Notes: generated from the letters alone by a model not told the origin. A stretch of 64,000 bases of DNA from Scolanthus callimorphus (GCA_033964015.1 JAWWUD010000094.1:1-64000); one strand, 5' to 3'. Numbered from the stretch's first letter, positions 1 to 12,603 are shown. Translations and numbers: made by a program.

Positions 1-200
1 TTTTTCATAATATTCTTTTATTTAAATAAAAGGAGAAAATGATTTAACAATATGTTATGGAAAACGTACATGGAGATGAATGAAAAAGAAAATGTATTAA
101 ATACCAGTAGACAGAGAGGTGACCCTTTTATGAAGCCCAGGATTATAAGATTTGAATCTGAAGACAGAAATGGCAAGACCTAAGATTTTGAAAGAAAGAG

Positions 201-368
201 GAATAGACCAATTTCGATATATTAAAATTTGTACTTGTGTCTGAGGCTTAGGGGAATAGAACAAAAGATCCCCAAGGCATTGAGCATTGAATATTAATTT
301 CTTTTGTTTTAAAAACCCCTAAGCCTTGATCAAAGTTAGAATTTTATATATCGAAATTGGTCTATTTC
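201..368. mobile_element. Fold-back MITE-like palindrome
   Basis: The left arm begins AATAGACCAATTTCGATATA and the right arm ends with its near reverse complement (TATATCGAAATTGGTCTATT). The interior contains a second inverted pair around GGCTTAGGGG and CCCCTAAGCC. It has no coding capacity, as expected of a non-autonomous DNA element. The family is unknown. Confidence 0.7.
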
Positions 369-528
369 GACAGTGAACCAATTTGCAATCATAAAGGTTA
401 GATTGCAGGCATGTGTGTGAGTGGATTCAGATGAATGTTGAAACTTATTGGTTATTGCTCTGCAATCACTCCTACTATAGGTTTTTATTCAGAATTAGTG
501 TAATCATTTTGGATTGATTTCACTACAG

Positions 529-925
529 TCATATAAATTCCCTGCTAGTACAGGCCACTTTTCTCTGCATTTCGCTGGCTGAGGTTCGCAAGGAAAAGAG
601 ACCTCTGCCCTAGGTCTATACTTGCTTTGTTTTGCCGCCGTCCACAACCTTGGACAGTTTGCTGACCTTTTCTTGAGCCCGCTATATGCGCACGCATATC
701 TACAGATATTTTCCGCTGATGTTATTTGAGCCCCCAGTGGAAAACGTCTGTAGATATGCGTGCGCATATAGTGGGCTCAAAAAGGTCAGCAAACCTTCCA
801 AGGTTGTGGATGGCGGCAAAACAAAGCGAGTTTCGACCCAGGCAAGGACTGGTCTCTTTTCCCCCCACGACCCTCAGCCACGAAATGCAGAGAAAGAGGC
901 CTCTGCTAGCAGGAATCATATAAAA
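529..925. mobile_element. Long fold-back element, copy 1
   Basis: This is an almost full-length palindrome centred near 720. TCATATAAATTCCCTGCTAG at the left is mirrored by CTAGCAGGAATCATATA at the right. The inner arms carry TATGCGCACGCATATCTACAG and its mirror. Both arms read as open frames, which explains overlapping spurious ORFs on both strands. A related, interrupted copy lies at 19555-20325 and a fragment near 31358-31400. Confidence 0.8.
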
Positions 926-1878
926 TATCCAATTGTTATTTTAAAAAGTTTATTAACCTGTAATCCTCTTGTTTAGCAATGCAATTGAGTAGATCTAAAC
1001 ATGCTATGAATTAGCCATGACAGGAAACATCACATCTCACAATGAGCTATTGTTGTTGTGTTTCTAACGAGACATTCAGTGCTCCCAGTCAAAGACCTTT
1101 GTTGGCCTCGTTTTCACGTACAGACGTACCGGCGTTTTGGATGCAGTGTAGTGTGGAGACGGAAACGGTTTTAATATGAATAATAACAAAAGCTAAGAGG
1201 ATAGGTCTTAGTCAGTTACATCAAACTGTACACGATAATAAAATAAAATAGCCCTCTCTAAATTTCAACTAGAATTAGAAACTAACTTAGCTTAACTTCC
1301 TTAAATCGTGACGAGTTTGAGTATTATTTAATCCTGCGGTGCAAATGAGTACAATTAAAAGTCGGCAATGGTTCCAGTATTTCTGTGAGTAATAATAAAG
1401 TGCAACGAATCCGAAATTTGCACAGAAAATTGACATGTGTACAACAAACGAAGCTCATGTTCCAGAAATCGGTTTTCTGAAAATCATTGCAAATAGGCAT
1501 TCTTCGATACAAAATGAAGAGTGCTTACCATACATCGGTGGATCCATCTTGTTCTAGCCTTGGTAAGGAAGATTATTGCGAAATCGGGCAAAAAGCAGTT
1601 ATTTTTCACAACATTTCTCGCGCCTCTTCTTTCTTCGATGGACTTCACCTTCTGCCGCGCATGACAAGACCATAGATGTGACGTCACCACTGTACGTGGC
1701 ACAAGACTTCAGTTAGTACGTCATGAGTCCTCATTTAAATATTTCCTCTTGTAATTTATGCAAGTGAGATTGTATAATCGTTTGTCTTGAAGTATCGCCG
1801 TGGAAACAGCTTCCGTCTCGAAAGGTCGCGCTGCTGCAGAGTTGAAACGAGTTTGTGGTGATTTCAGAAGCTGCCACC

Positions 1879-4800
1879 ATGAAAAGCCAGAGAAACAGCG
1901 AAGCAAGAAGAGAAATCTCCTAAGGACTCAGGAAAATCAGGGTGCGTGAAATTTTTGTTACGCGGTGGGTTGCCAATATAACAGTTCAGTTGTGTTTCAC
2001 TTGTGGTTCCCTAAATGATGAGCTTTGAATGGCTGCATAATAATCTTAATGTTGCATAATTAGGGCCCGACATTGCGACTGGATTTGAGGGTTTGGCGAC
2101 AAGAAATTCAACCTAGTCGCCAAATGGCGATCCCCCTTTAGGGCTTGACTTTCCAAAGAATTTTTAACTCATAAGACTTAAGTTAATATGGTAAAAAATT
2201 TCGCTATGGGTAGAAAACTTGGGTTAATTTTGGCGACAAGATCTGCCCTATGGCGTCAATTTTTTTTTAGTTAGGCACCATTGGCACATTACAAAAAAAG
2301 TTAATGTTGGGCCGTGTACACTGAACCAACCACTTGAAATTGTATTGTAATTTAAATGATCCATACCCTTACAAATGGAATTGCCCTATACTCCCCCCCA
2401 CACACCACACTGTAAAAATACAGTGATTGTTTGGTGAAAATTTAAAGCATGACAAATGACACAGTGGGACCTGAATAAACCTCTCTCTTTGCCAAACAAT
2501 GAAGTAGAGTGACATCTTCTGTTGATTATGATTGGCTACATGATTACTCACCTATCACCTGATACCTGAAAACTCACTTGCAAAATATCATGATCCTGCA
2601 ATCTGATTGGCTCTGCTACTCACTATCTATCATGTAATAGTGAGTAGCGAAAATGACGTATAGATAGTGAGTAGCAAAAATGTTCTCCCATGTAAGAACC
2701 TTGAGCATCCCACAAGCTGCATCACAATAGCTTATCTTTGTTTAGTAGAACAAATCATGATGAAGGAGAGCTTTACACAATGGTGTCCTCTGGGAATGGT
2801 TCTTACATGGCAGATTACCCCAAAAATGCTAGTGCAAAACGTTTTAAACCATGAAAATAAATATGTTTATCAACAACTCAAGGTAGTATGCTAACTAATG
2901 GTTTCTACTAAAACAATCAGACTACTCGTTCTCATTTTCTATAAGTAAAATAGTCAACTCGGTGCTACGTGCCTCGTTAACTCTATTGACTAGAAAACTC
3001 GAACTCATAATCTAAAAATAATCCATTATTACCTGCGCCTGCAAGGAGGGAATGTACCTTATCTGTACTAAAGGATGCCCCACCAACACTCCCTGGAATT
3101 CCAGTGAAAAATGCAGTGAATTAATCAGTAATTCAGAGAATTAGCATGACAAACTGGATATGTTTTCACCAGAGTGCCTTTGGAAATGCTTGACCATCTT
3201 ACTGGTGATTGTGTGTTTATCTGGAGTTGCAGTTATATTTATTCCCATGCCCTATAAAGCCTCTTGCATACAGGTATTATTAACAATTAGACCTCGAGTC
3301 CAAAAGGGCTACGGCCAATAGCGAGGCTGGAGGCCGAATGGGCTATTGAGGGAGGGAGGCCTAATTGTTTTAGTATCACCCAACTAGTTGGACAAAACAA
3401 AGGAAAATTGTGTTAAAAGTCATCATAACCTCGACAAACGAAAGTGGCTGTCATTCTTTTCATGTTCAAAATCGGCGCTTTCACCCTTGGAGGTCTATTG
3501 ATACTACCGAAATCACTAAACTGCCGGCACCCTCGAAAATTTGATCGATCGTTTGTCAGTTTCGGTTCGCTTCGTCTGGCTGTTTTGATCGATCCAAATG
3601 GTCACGTGACATTTAAATTTTGTATCAACAATGTTTTTTCCATTGTTTGGCACAAAATTTAAATTTCACGTGACCATTTGGATCGATCAAAACAGCCAGA
3701 CGAGCGAACCGAAACTGACAACGATTGATCGTATTTTCGAGAGTGCCGGCAGGTTTAGTGATTTCGGTAGTAATAGTCCCCTAGTAACGTAGCCAATCAG
3801 AATGCAGCATTGGCAATAGTCCACTAGTTGGGTGATACAAATTTTGCTTAGACACTTATTGGTGGGGAGGGTTCAAACATTCCAACAGTAGGGATGACTG
3901 TTGGGAAACCCCAATCCTAAAAATTACCTGGTCAGAAAAAAAGTCCACCCTGAAAAAACTCAGTGCACCGTTTTAGTTCACACAACCCCTTAAAAATACA
4001 GGATCTCTGATTTTAACCCCCCAAAATGAGACAGTTATACCAGCTACTGTACATGTACATTTGGGTAGGTGTATGTAAAAGGGAAGGTGTGATTGTTTAC
4101 TTAAAAACTCTAATGTTACTTCCCTGGCCTTCTAGTTTGCTTTTAAATGGATTACATCTCGTAGTCAATAATAGCTTGTAACTCGATTCAACTTCTGAAC
4201 TAGATCTAACAAACTTGCTAGTATTTTCTGAAGAGAAGCCTAATTTTTCACTAAGATTAGACTATTTTACTGCATTGCTATTCATCAGTATGCCAGACAC
4301 TTTGCCCAAGTTTGAAGGTGTTCTAGAACCAATGACAAGCTGGCTAAAGCAGAGAGACTGTTTGAGGGTCAGTTATGGGACCAAATCCATTGCTGTTGAT
4401 AGTTCAGTTGGTACAAGCTCTGCATCATCGTCGTCACCACCACTACCATGTTGTCCTCCCCTTTCCCCTCTTTCTCATCTTCATCAATCACCATTATTGT
4501 GTTCTTTTCCATCATCAAAACCATCATCCCCATTATGTTATGTGGTTCAAGAAAATATCCCCACCGAAGGGATTGGAAATTCCAGATCATCATCAATCAT
4601 CATCATATCAACAATGACAACATTATATAATCAACATAACAATCAGCATCAGCATCTCTTTCTACCATAAACACTATAATCTTGTGGTGCTCCCCTCCCC
4701 ACTCTTGGGGTTTTGGTCGATACTCTTGGGTTTTTGGTCAATACTCTTGGGGTTTTTGGTCAATACTCTTAGGGTTTGAGTTGATACCCATTTTCTCAAA

Positions 4801-7800
4801 CTTCAGTATCTTTCCCTAATAATGTTATATTATTACCTCTGCTATTGTCACCATTATCATCATCAGTGTCTTGTTCATCACGCAGTATCCAGAATAAGGA
4901 GCGCCCAGTCATGTTAGACCCCTATGAAGTTTTTACAAGAAAAATGTCATTCAGACCTTATACTGTATGGTGGTCTTTCTACTTTTGTCATCCAGGGACA
5001 ATGTTTACTGGACTAGCTGATGGGCGTATTGTCAAATAGAAGGTGACAAGGTCATTGATGTTGTTCGCACTGGAGTATACAGCCCAGGATGTGGTAAGAA
5101 TACCTGTCCTATAGGGGTCTACTTTCCTTTCTTCCTCACACACAATTTATTTTGGGGATTACAAATTGACTGTGTTGAATTCTAAAAACTGCATTGCATT
5201 TTTCTTTGTAATTTCTATCCATTTGGAGCAGTAGGCCTTTAATCTATTAGTAACAAAAGTTTTTGAGGCTTTTTCTATTGAGAAAATCTTCAAAATATGA
5301 ATAAATGGGTGGGGTGGGGGGTAGGGCTTTGCCTAGTTAGCTTTGGCCCTCTCTTCTAATACTTTTGCCCCTTTCTGAAGTTCCTGATCATCCCTGGTAG
5401 ATGCTCACAAAATATAAAAATTTAAATGAATGCAGCCATGATGTCCAACATTTGTTGCTAATGGCTGCTAAGCAAACAAAGAAATCAAACTAATGATCTT
5501 TTTCATGCAGAGAAACAAAAGGCCAGTCACCCTCAAGTCATCAGTGACCACTTGAAACCATGCTTTTCTCTGCCTTTCCCTTCTTCTCTGGCCAGCAACC
5601 TCAAATTTCCTGACATCAGATTATCCAACTTGATGTAGCCAAACACTGCAGCAACATACAATGGATGGCATCTGATTGTGTTTTTTGCTGTTTTTCTCTC
5701 AGGTAGTAGGAAATTTGAGCACACTTGTGGCAGACCCCTTGGATGAGGTTCGACAGATATGGTACCAACCTCATAGTAGCTGATGCATATTTTGGTCTAT
5801 TAAAAGTTGACACCCAAGCTGGTACAATAAGTACGCTAGTTCCCCTCCCCTGGGGTTGACGATGAGCCCTTCAGGCTTATAAATGATCTGGATATAGGCT
5901 CAGATGGTACGATTTACTTTACTGATTCCAGCTCTCGATGGGAAGGAGGAATTTTGGGTTAGTATTACAGGATGTGTTTTCCATGTGTAGTCTGCATTGA
6001 TGGTATTCTGGAGGTGGGGCAAGTTTATGCAACAATCATTCACTGTTAATTTCTTCAAGAATGAGTGATTAAAACCATTTCTGGCCCTTTACTTAAGGAT
6101 ATTATATGCTGGGAGTCATGGGATTTCTGAGATTAGGGTTACTAAAAATGAAGTAAAATCAAAGTAATCCCAGCTCAGGCATACAGGATCACAGCAAGTC
6201 ATTGCATTGGGCGCTGTCTTTGTGAGGGAGAATAGCGGTTGAATGGAGGCTTAAGTATAGAGTGGGTGGGGTACAAACCTGGGGGACTCCCATATTTTTT
6301 GGTTGGCAATGATTGTATCTTTTAGGATTAAATCACAGGGTTTAGTCTCTTTTAGGGGTGATCTTCATCTGCAATAAATTTGAGTGAGATTGGTATCTTT
6401 TAGGGCGGAAATCTGTGTCCAAATTGTTTTGTCTCATATCATGGAAATTCTAAATTCTAAACACTATGTACGAAAGAGGGAGATTATTCATAAAGACAAT
6501 AACAACATTTAGGTAGCATTTTACTCAAACACAGAAATGCATTGATGGTATCTTTTAGGGGACCAAATTATTTGAGCCACGCCCTTTTGGTATCTTTTAG
6601 GGGTGAAACTAAAATTCCCTACATCAAAACCAACCAAAATTATTATCCACTGTCCCACCCCTGGGGGTACAAAACCAAACTTAGAACTAATCAAGGCACC
6701 GAGTGCATCGGTGAATCGTGGATACCGTTTATCACCGGTTTGTCACCTCCCATGCTCGAAGCCTAACTTTACCCAAGTTTGGCCACCTAGCGATGCTCCG
6801 CTCTCGGATGTCATTTCTTCTAGTTTTAATGACGTCATCGATGACGTAATGTCATTTGACTTTGTTGCCGGTCCCCCTTGTCACTCAGATAACTTTATCC
6901 AACTTTGGTCACCTAGCGATGTACCGTTCTCAAGATATACATTTTTTTAGTTTAGATGACGTCATGAGCTAACACTTGAGCGAGCGAGTGACATCTGGCC
7001 CACCACAACGCTACGCGTATCCACGATTTAAAAGCGTGGGCCTTGTTTTTTTTTCCAACAGCTATATCTTCTAGAAGGAGACAACACTGGCCGGTTACTG
7101 GCATATCACCCCAAGACAGTCGAGCTAGATGTTTTGATTACTGGTTTGCATTTTGCCAATGGTGTCCAGTTATCACATGAGGGAGACTTTGTTCTGGTGG
7201 CTGAGACAATGACTGCTAGAATTCTCAAGTAAGTAAACGGAATGTCCTGTTTCGCTTATGGGCTGATCGTTTGCTATGTCAAAGGGGCTAAAAGTTGTGA
7301 AAGGGACATTTGGGGGGGAGGGATTTTTATTTTCCTGCTGTCATCGGGGAATATGTTTTTGATCGTAGACGTTCTTTACCTGAACCAGATGATGTATTGT
7401 GTAAGTGAAAGGCGTACGTACACGCTTCGCTGCAACATAACACATGATCTGTCTCTTATCTACCACTTGTTTTTGACTGGAAAACGAAACACGACCCCAA
7501 ACGAACTAGTAGTGCTCCGGCTCATTACCTCGTGAAGAACATGACTGGCCTTCTCTGATTGGCTGATTTTTAACGTTAGTACACGCATTGAAAATTGAAG
7601 GGCTCTGTATTCAATCTCACATGCGCCAGTGAATGTTAGAGAGCTCTTGGTACAGGAATGGACTGCCTGCTTTTAGTTATGCTATCAATCTTACTTTCTT
7701 TTATTCAGATATTATTTACGAGGCGAAAACGAAGGCAAAGTTGAGGTGTTCGCAGACAACCTCCCAGGCCTCCCAGACAACATTCGTGCTAGCAGTTCTG

Positions 7801-9004
7801 GCGGCTATTGGGTTGCAATGGCAACCACTCGTAAGGCGCCATTTTCCATAGCCGATTTCCTGTCTTCACGGACGTGGCTAAGGACTCTTATTGCCAAGGT
7901 GACTAGTATGCGAGAACGATTTTTCTACCAGGGGCAGCGGAGCACCCTAAAAAGTGGGGGTGCCGAAGAGGCAAAAATGTAATTTCGTCTTTTCAATTTT
8001 TTACCTTTTCAGATGAAAATATGTCATAATGTAATCTTAACCCTACGTTCTCTGAGCCAATGTCAAACAGCCCCCCCCCCCCCCCCCCCCCCTGGTCCGC
8101 CGCCTATGTCTACTATCGGATCAGTGTCAGTGCCCTCAGCTTGGAAAAAGTCCTGTAAAAATTCACACCAGTGATAATATAAATGCAACTGCTATTCGAG
8201 CTTCCTTTTTACATTTATACCATTGTTATTCTAGAATCTCGAAATATATTGATAGCTTGAGGGGAAGGGAATATTGACCTAACATACCATTTTATCTGAG
8301 CGCGTTCGAATGTTTTCCCGAAGATGTACCGAACGAGTCAAGAAGTCGAACCGATCGCATCCGAACTTCTTCGGGAAAACAAAAAGATTTTTCTCGCTTG
8401 AGGGCTTGGAAAACAAACCACAGAACCCCCGCTCAAGCGGAAAGGTTTATTCAACCGTGAATCTCGTGATTGAAAGTTTGCAAGTGTAGGCAAAATATCG
8501 AAGCGAACGGAGGGAGCTTAAAGGAATGGACAACGAATTTTCGACCTTAATGGACATGTTAACACACATCCGTGGATAATGGTAATACAGGCTTGTACCA
8601 AAATAAACATACATAAGAAATACTCGTTCGTGAATACCGAATGCATGGTCTAGGAGAGAACCATATGCATCGTTCTTATTTCCATGAATTTGGATCTCTT
8701 ATTTACTCCTTTTTTCCCTTTCGTGAGGCAAATGCCTTTTGCCTAAGGTAGCTACGCCACTGGCCACTTTAAATTAAAATGTTATGTTTCTCATCTTCCA
8801 TAGCTTCTTCCACAAGACGTAATTATGTCACTCGCCCGCAATCACGGTCTTCTCATCGAACTTAGCAAAGGAGGGAGCATTCAGAGGAGCTTACACGACC
8901 CACATGGTCAAGTCGTACCTCGTATCAGTGAAGTCCACGAGGAAAACGGTTATCTCTATTTTGGCTCCTTTAACGGACCATACATAGGACGGTTAAAGTT
9001 ATAG
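1879..9004 (+). CDS. APMAP: APMAP-like (strictosidine synthase-family) gene, frame-broken
   Basis: Adipocyte plasma membrane-associated protein family: a single-pass type II membrane protein with a six-bladed beta-propeller related to strictosidine synthase and arylesterases. Exons I can place: 1879-1941, 3173-3273, 4289-4410, 4996-5093, 5703-5957, 7062-7228, 7709-7898 and 8804-9004. Exon 1 starts at a strong GCCACCATG context and encodes a basic tail. Exon 2 encodes one hydrophobic helix (LTILLVIVCLSGVAVIFIP). Later exons carry family hallmarks: FTGLADGR, CGRPLGMRFD, FTDSSSRWEG, HFANGVQLS, FVLVAETMTARI, LPGLPDNIR, RRSLHDP-like QRSLHDPHGQV and EVHEENGYLYFGSF. Conserved blocks fall in different frames within exons 1-5, needing about nine single-base corrections, after which every exon phase agrees and the product is about 399 residues (human 416). 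Exons 6-8 are clean. It is either a local consensus-error patch or a decaying gene. Exons 1 and 2 are less certain than the rest. Confidence 0.85.
2062..2322. mobile_element. TIR element, GGGCCCGACAT family, copy 1
   Basis: It starts TAGGGCCCGACATTG and ends with the mirror AATGTTGGGCC. The interior includes GGCGACAAGAAATTCAACCTAGTCGCC. The same termini and the GCGACTAGGTTGAA interior, in opposite orientation, recur at 27334-27555, so this is a small dispersed family. It lies in intron 1 of the APMAP-like gene and is non-coding. Confidence 0.6.
2680..2832. repeat. Dispersed repeat with GGTGTCCTCTGGGAATGGTT core, copy 1
   Basis: The block CCATGTAAGAACC ... GGTGTCCTCTGGGAATGGTT ... CTTACATGG has inverted ends. 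It recurs with the same order of blocks at 30968-31115, where the ends are CCGGTGTAATAACC and GGTTATTACACCGG. It is probably a non-autonomous element, and it is non-coding. Confidence 0.55.
3373..3838. mobile_element. Outer TIR element hosting a nested MITE
   Basis: GTATCACCCAACTAGTTGG at the left is mirrored by CCACTAGTTGGGTGATAC at the right. A solo copy of the right-hand end, in inverse orientation, occurs at 16741-16811. The interior is occupied by the fold-back MITE at 3504-3770, so insertion order can be read: outer element first, inner later. Confidence 0.6.
3504..3770. mobile_element. Fold-back MITE with TA target duplication, copy 1
   Basis: It begins CTACCGAAATCACTAAACTG and ends with the mirror GATTTCGGTAG. 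The arms are near-complete reverse complements over about 120 bp (including GATCGATCCAAATGGTCACG). It is flanked on both sides by TA (3502-3503 and 3771-3772), the duplication typical of Tc1/mariner-type insertion. It is non-coding. A second copy is at 23939-24142. Confidence 0.8.
4400..4665. repeat. Low-complexity CAT/TCA tract
   Basis: An irregular run rich in CAT, TCA and CCACC triplets sits just after APMAP exon 3. It keeps several frames open on both strands and produces Ser/His/Pro-rich or Met-rich shadow peptides. I see no gene. Confidence 0.7.
4697..4787. repeat. Short tandem repeat, unit about 27 bp
   Basis: Four imperfect copies of a unit containing ACTCTTGGGGTTTTTGGTC lie in an intron of the APMAP-like gene. 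Confidence 0.75.
6240..6700. repeat. GGTATCTTTTAGGG-rich dispersed repeat
   Basis: The motif GGTATCTTTTAGGG and variants recur at least five times, together with a CTGGGGG...GTAC motif at both edges. The same motif class appears inverted at 33125-33440 and as GGTATTTTTTAGGG at 46688-47062. It is non-coding and lies in APMAP intron 5. Confidence 0.55.
8071..8092. repeat. Poly-C tract (22)
   Basis: An uninterrupted run of 22 C in APMAP intron 7. Tracts of 17 or more C or G recur at 12441-12465, 21251-21267, 36785-36805 and 59673-59705. The stated lengths are likely to be unreliable in any assembly. Confidence 0.9.
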
Positions 9005-9496
9005 ACAATTTATAGAATGTGTGGTGTGTTTGCTATAGTAACTTTGACTGACGGTGTCGACCGGGCATCCTGTTGCAACATTGCAATTCGGCCCGCTAAG
9101 TACGATGGGTTATTTGATGCCATGTGATGTCACTACAGTACAGGGTCGGACCATTTTAATGCAGATTAGAGATTATCCCTAAATGGCAAATGAATACAAC
9201 GAAGCAATCTGTATTTTAAAATGAACTCTAATTGCACATAGAACGAAGCAATATGTATGCTAAATGACACTCTAAAATAGTCCGAACAATGCAATGTGTG
9301 GCAAATGATCATTGAACACTCTAAAATAGTCCGAAGCCCCCAAAAATTAGGATAATCCCTAATCAATAACTTGAGAACATGTTTGTCATTTAACGTCCTG
9401 GACTTTCTTTGTAGTCAGTCTAAACCATGCATCTGAGACAATTAACTCTTGCTCTGCTTCGCCTAGCGCATTAACCTGGCTTCCATGAGGACGAAA

Positions 9497-10222
9497 TGGC
9501 TGATTGCATTTTTATTCCGCACCGGGGGGTTGAGGACCCGTGGAATTTTCCCAGGGGAGAGGGTCGATCCCACTCCTGGAAATTCCAGGGGTGGGGGTCA
9601 TTACCAAGGCTGGAAATTCCAGGGGGGGGTTATTATCAAGCCTGGAAATTCCAGGGGATGGGGGTCTTGAAGATATGCGGAAATTTCAGGGGAGGGGGTT
9701 ATTATCAAGCCAGGAAATTCCAGGGGATGGGGTGTTGAGGATGCATGGAAATTCCAGGGGAGAGGGCCTTTTCAGAGCTTAGCATTTCCAGGGGAGAGGG
9801 TCCATCCCAATCCTGGAATTTCCAGGGGTGGGGGTCATCACCAAGGCTGGAATTCCAGGGGAGGGGGTGTTGAGGATGCATGGAAATTCCAAGGGTCCAT
9901 CCCAATCCTGGAATTTCCAGGGGTGGGGGTCATCACCAAGGCTGGAAATTCCAGGGGAGGGGGCGTTGAGGATGCACGGAAATTCCACGGGAGGGGGTTA
10001 TTGAGGATGCATGGAAATTCTGGGGGAGGGGGGTATTGAGGATGTACGGAAATTCCAGGGAGGGGTATAGAGGATGTACGGAAATTCCAGGGGAAGGGGT
10101 ATCGAAGATGCACGGAAATTCCAGGGGAGGGGGTACAGAGGATGTACGGAAATTCCAGGGGAGGGGTCATCCCAAAGCAAGGTCCTCAACCCCCCCGGTG
10201 CGGAATAAAATGCAATCAGCCA
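9497..10222. mobile_element. TIR-bounded minisatellite element, copy 1
   Basis: The ends are TGGCTGATTGCAT...TTATTCCGCACCGGGG and the mirror CCCCGGTGCGGAATAAAATG...ATGCAATCAGCCA. About 600 bp between them consist of some fifteen degenerate units of GGAAATTCCAGGGGAGGGGG with variable linkers such as TTGAGGATGCAT. The unit core GGAAATTCC is itself palindromic. Long open frames on both strands (Gly/Asn/Ser- or Pro/Trp/Phe-rich) are by-products of the repeat. Confidence 0.85.
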
Positions 10223-11040
10223 ATTAGAAAACGTCGACGGAAGCCAGACGACTGCACTGGGCGAAACAGGGCAAGGATCTGATTGGTTCACATTGTTTGA
10301 TTGATTCCAAAGAAGATAATACCCGAAGCAGTTTTGAAATTGGCCGTTGCTTTGTTTGTCGAAAGACGAAACGAACGCGGATTGTGGGACATGCTTTTGA
10401 TGTAAAATGTCCAACAATGCTTATTCAATTTGTTCACTGTTTTAGACGGGCCTTTTTTGTACCTAGCTAGAATTTTATATAATAGAAAGATAATATTAAG
10501 AAAAATACATCCAAGACAGGAACCCACACCTGAGGGATAAAAAACAATTGTTACCAACCTTCGCGCGAACAATTTGATTTAGAATTATATTTTTTAACAT
10601 AGTTTATAAATTTTCTATAGAAACTAACAACTTTATCTAATACTTGTCATGATAATGGGGAGTAAGCTGTTTCTCTATACGTTTAATGTCTTGGTGGGCA
10701 ACTGTTGCCCACCACAACATTAAACCTATAGGAAAACAACCAACTTCCGACGCTCATAACTTCTGTGTTATTTGTCGAAACCAACTCAATTTGAGGATTT
10801 CACACATTTCGGTTAGCTCTTTTCAAATATGTTATTTTTATTTAGCTAGGATCAAAATTCAAAATGTCACGCAACACCTGCAAACTCCCCATTTACTAAC
10901 TCTCAGAATCCATGACATATAAATGACTCATTTTTAAACCGGTGTGAGTTGTATTGAGGAAAACTTCTTTTTTTTCGAGACGAATCATTTTCGCTCGATC
11001 GCCGAAAATTATCAAGGAGATCCAAAGTTTTGAAAAGATC

Positions 11041-11885
11041 CGTCAACAGCGTCCGCTCTAGCCTGCTATCCGGCTCTCCAGTGGGTTTTTTCGGATATTC
11101 GATTTTGTTAATCCCACGCACCAAAAAAATCAAATTCCGAAAAACCCCACCTCAGGGGATTAAGGCATGGGTCTCATCATCCTTAGGAAAAGTTGAGGGG
11201 GTGGTTAAAATGTTGTTTATGATGCGTCTTGCTTCATGAAAGTTTCGATATTTGTTACTTTGCATAAATGATGACGTCAACGGAGACCTTGCGTGTGTGA
11301 CATTTAACCTTCTAGTGTCACGCAAGTATCACTTCCAAAATGTTTGGCTTAAAATTCCGAGTTGAAAACCTCATTGAGCGTAAACACGTTTTACCTTTTA
11401 AGGTGTCTAATAGCAATGCCTTCACAACTGCATCTGGATATTAGGACTTTATTTATTCTAACTTAGAAATTAAATATTTACTTACTCGACCCAGTCCCCT
11501 GAAAATATAATCGTGAATACTTTCACGTATTTTAGAAAAATCTTCAAAGTTTCCAGATGACAAGTTTCAAATGTTCATGCCCTTAATCTATTCATAAGAA
11601 AAAGTTTCAAGAAAACTTGTGTTTAGGACTCGGATTTTTAAAATATGTTGACATTTCGAATTTTTGGTGTTAAGAAATTTGATAGGTCACGTGATGAGTT
11701 GATGAAGACTGGACATTATTTTATTGAAGAGTTTATCCATACCGATGTTATGGACAAGTTATTCTCTTGATATATGCATTTTCCAACAGAGTTGACCACC
11801 CCCCTAAGTTTTAGGGCAAAATTAAGTATTGACCCATGCCTTAATCTACCTGAGACTGGAGAGCCGGCTAGCAGGCTACGTCCGC
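11041..11885. mobile_element. TIR element with long imperfect arms
   Basis: CGTCCGCTCTAGCCTGCT followed by CCGGCTCTCCAGT at the left is mirrored by ACTGGAGAGCCGGCTAGCAG and GCTACGTCCGCTC at the right. Both arms also share GGCATGGGTC and GGGGTGGT blocks at similar distances. The interior has no recognisable protein. Confidence 0.7.
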
Positions 11886-12135
11886 TCACATTACGCACGT
11901 TATCTCGAGTCCTCTTTGGTTTAGGACTCTCGCAACAGAATATTCGCCCTGCGCGTTTTATCAAACTCTTTGTCCTGTTTCTTCCGGTACAGTCGACTGG
12001 TTGTTTCCTTAGCGATGAACACCAAAGAACATCGCGGGTAAGCCAAATCAATATTTGAAAAAAAGCGCGAATCAACGAATGTAGTTATAATGTGACGAGC
12101 TTTGGGGAGGGTTGTTCAGTGGCGTATTAGCATTG

Positions 12136-12500
12136 ACCGATTGCATTTTTAAACCACACCGGGGGAAGGGGGTTGAGGACCTACGGAAAATTTTCCAGGG
12201 GGGTTGAACTGGACTCTGGAAATTCCACGGGAGGGGTGTATCTGGAGACTGGATATTCCAAGGGGGAGCGGTAAAAAAGGGGACTTCCAGGACCATTTTA
12301 TCTAAAATAGATTTTCCAGGGGTATTTGCCAGAAAAAAAAATCCAGGGGAGGGGTCCCTTTGAGGTTGGAAATTCCAGGGGAGGGGTTTTGTTTTACAAG
12401 TGGAAATTCCAAGGAAAGGGTCTTTTAAGGGAAGTCCTCACCCCCCCCCCCCCCCCCCCCCCCCCGTGCGGTTAAAAAATTTAAAAATGCAATCAGCCAT
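12136..12500. mobile_element. TIR-bounded minisatellite element, copy 2
   Basis: It is related to 9497-10222. It begins ACCGATTGCATTTTT with CACACCGGGGG and ends with GTGCGG and ATGCAATCAGCCA. The interior holds a few degraded GGAAATTCCAGGGGAGGGG units and a 25-base C run (12441-12465). It looks shorter and more decayed than copy 1. Confidence 0.75.
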
Positions 12501-12603
12501 TTGAAAGTAACATGGGCATAGACATGCTAGTATTTGGTGTCGTTTACACGGACATGGCTACCCAATTTACGGTGACACTACAAAGCCTCAAGACCTGGCA
12601 GTT

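Larger units (their letters stand above)
1..1878. other. Intergenic repeats upstream of APMAP-like gene
   Basis: No coding exon was recognised here. The stretch holds two fold-back elements (201-368 and 529-925, listed separately) and otherwise A+T-rich unique-looking DNA. The short open frames inside 504-976 are the two arms of the palindrome read on both strands, not genes. The last few hundred bases before 1879 would contain the promoter of the APMAP-like gene, but no specific element could be assigned. Confidence 0.6.

Noticed and set aside
504..976. Four overlapping frames of 65-96 codons on both strands
   Set aside because: They mirror one another because the region is a palindrome; no conserved protein is recognisable.
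4215..4670. 151-codon plus-strand frame as an independent gene
   Set aside because: Its middle overlaps APMAP exon 3 (out of phase in parts), and the rest is low-complexity CAT/TCA sequence.
9496..10227. Several 60-139-codon frames on both strands rich in Gly/Asn/Ser or Pro/Trp
   Set aside because: They are translations of the GGAAATTCCAGGGG array, whose unit lacks stops in several frames.
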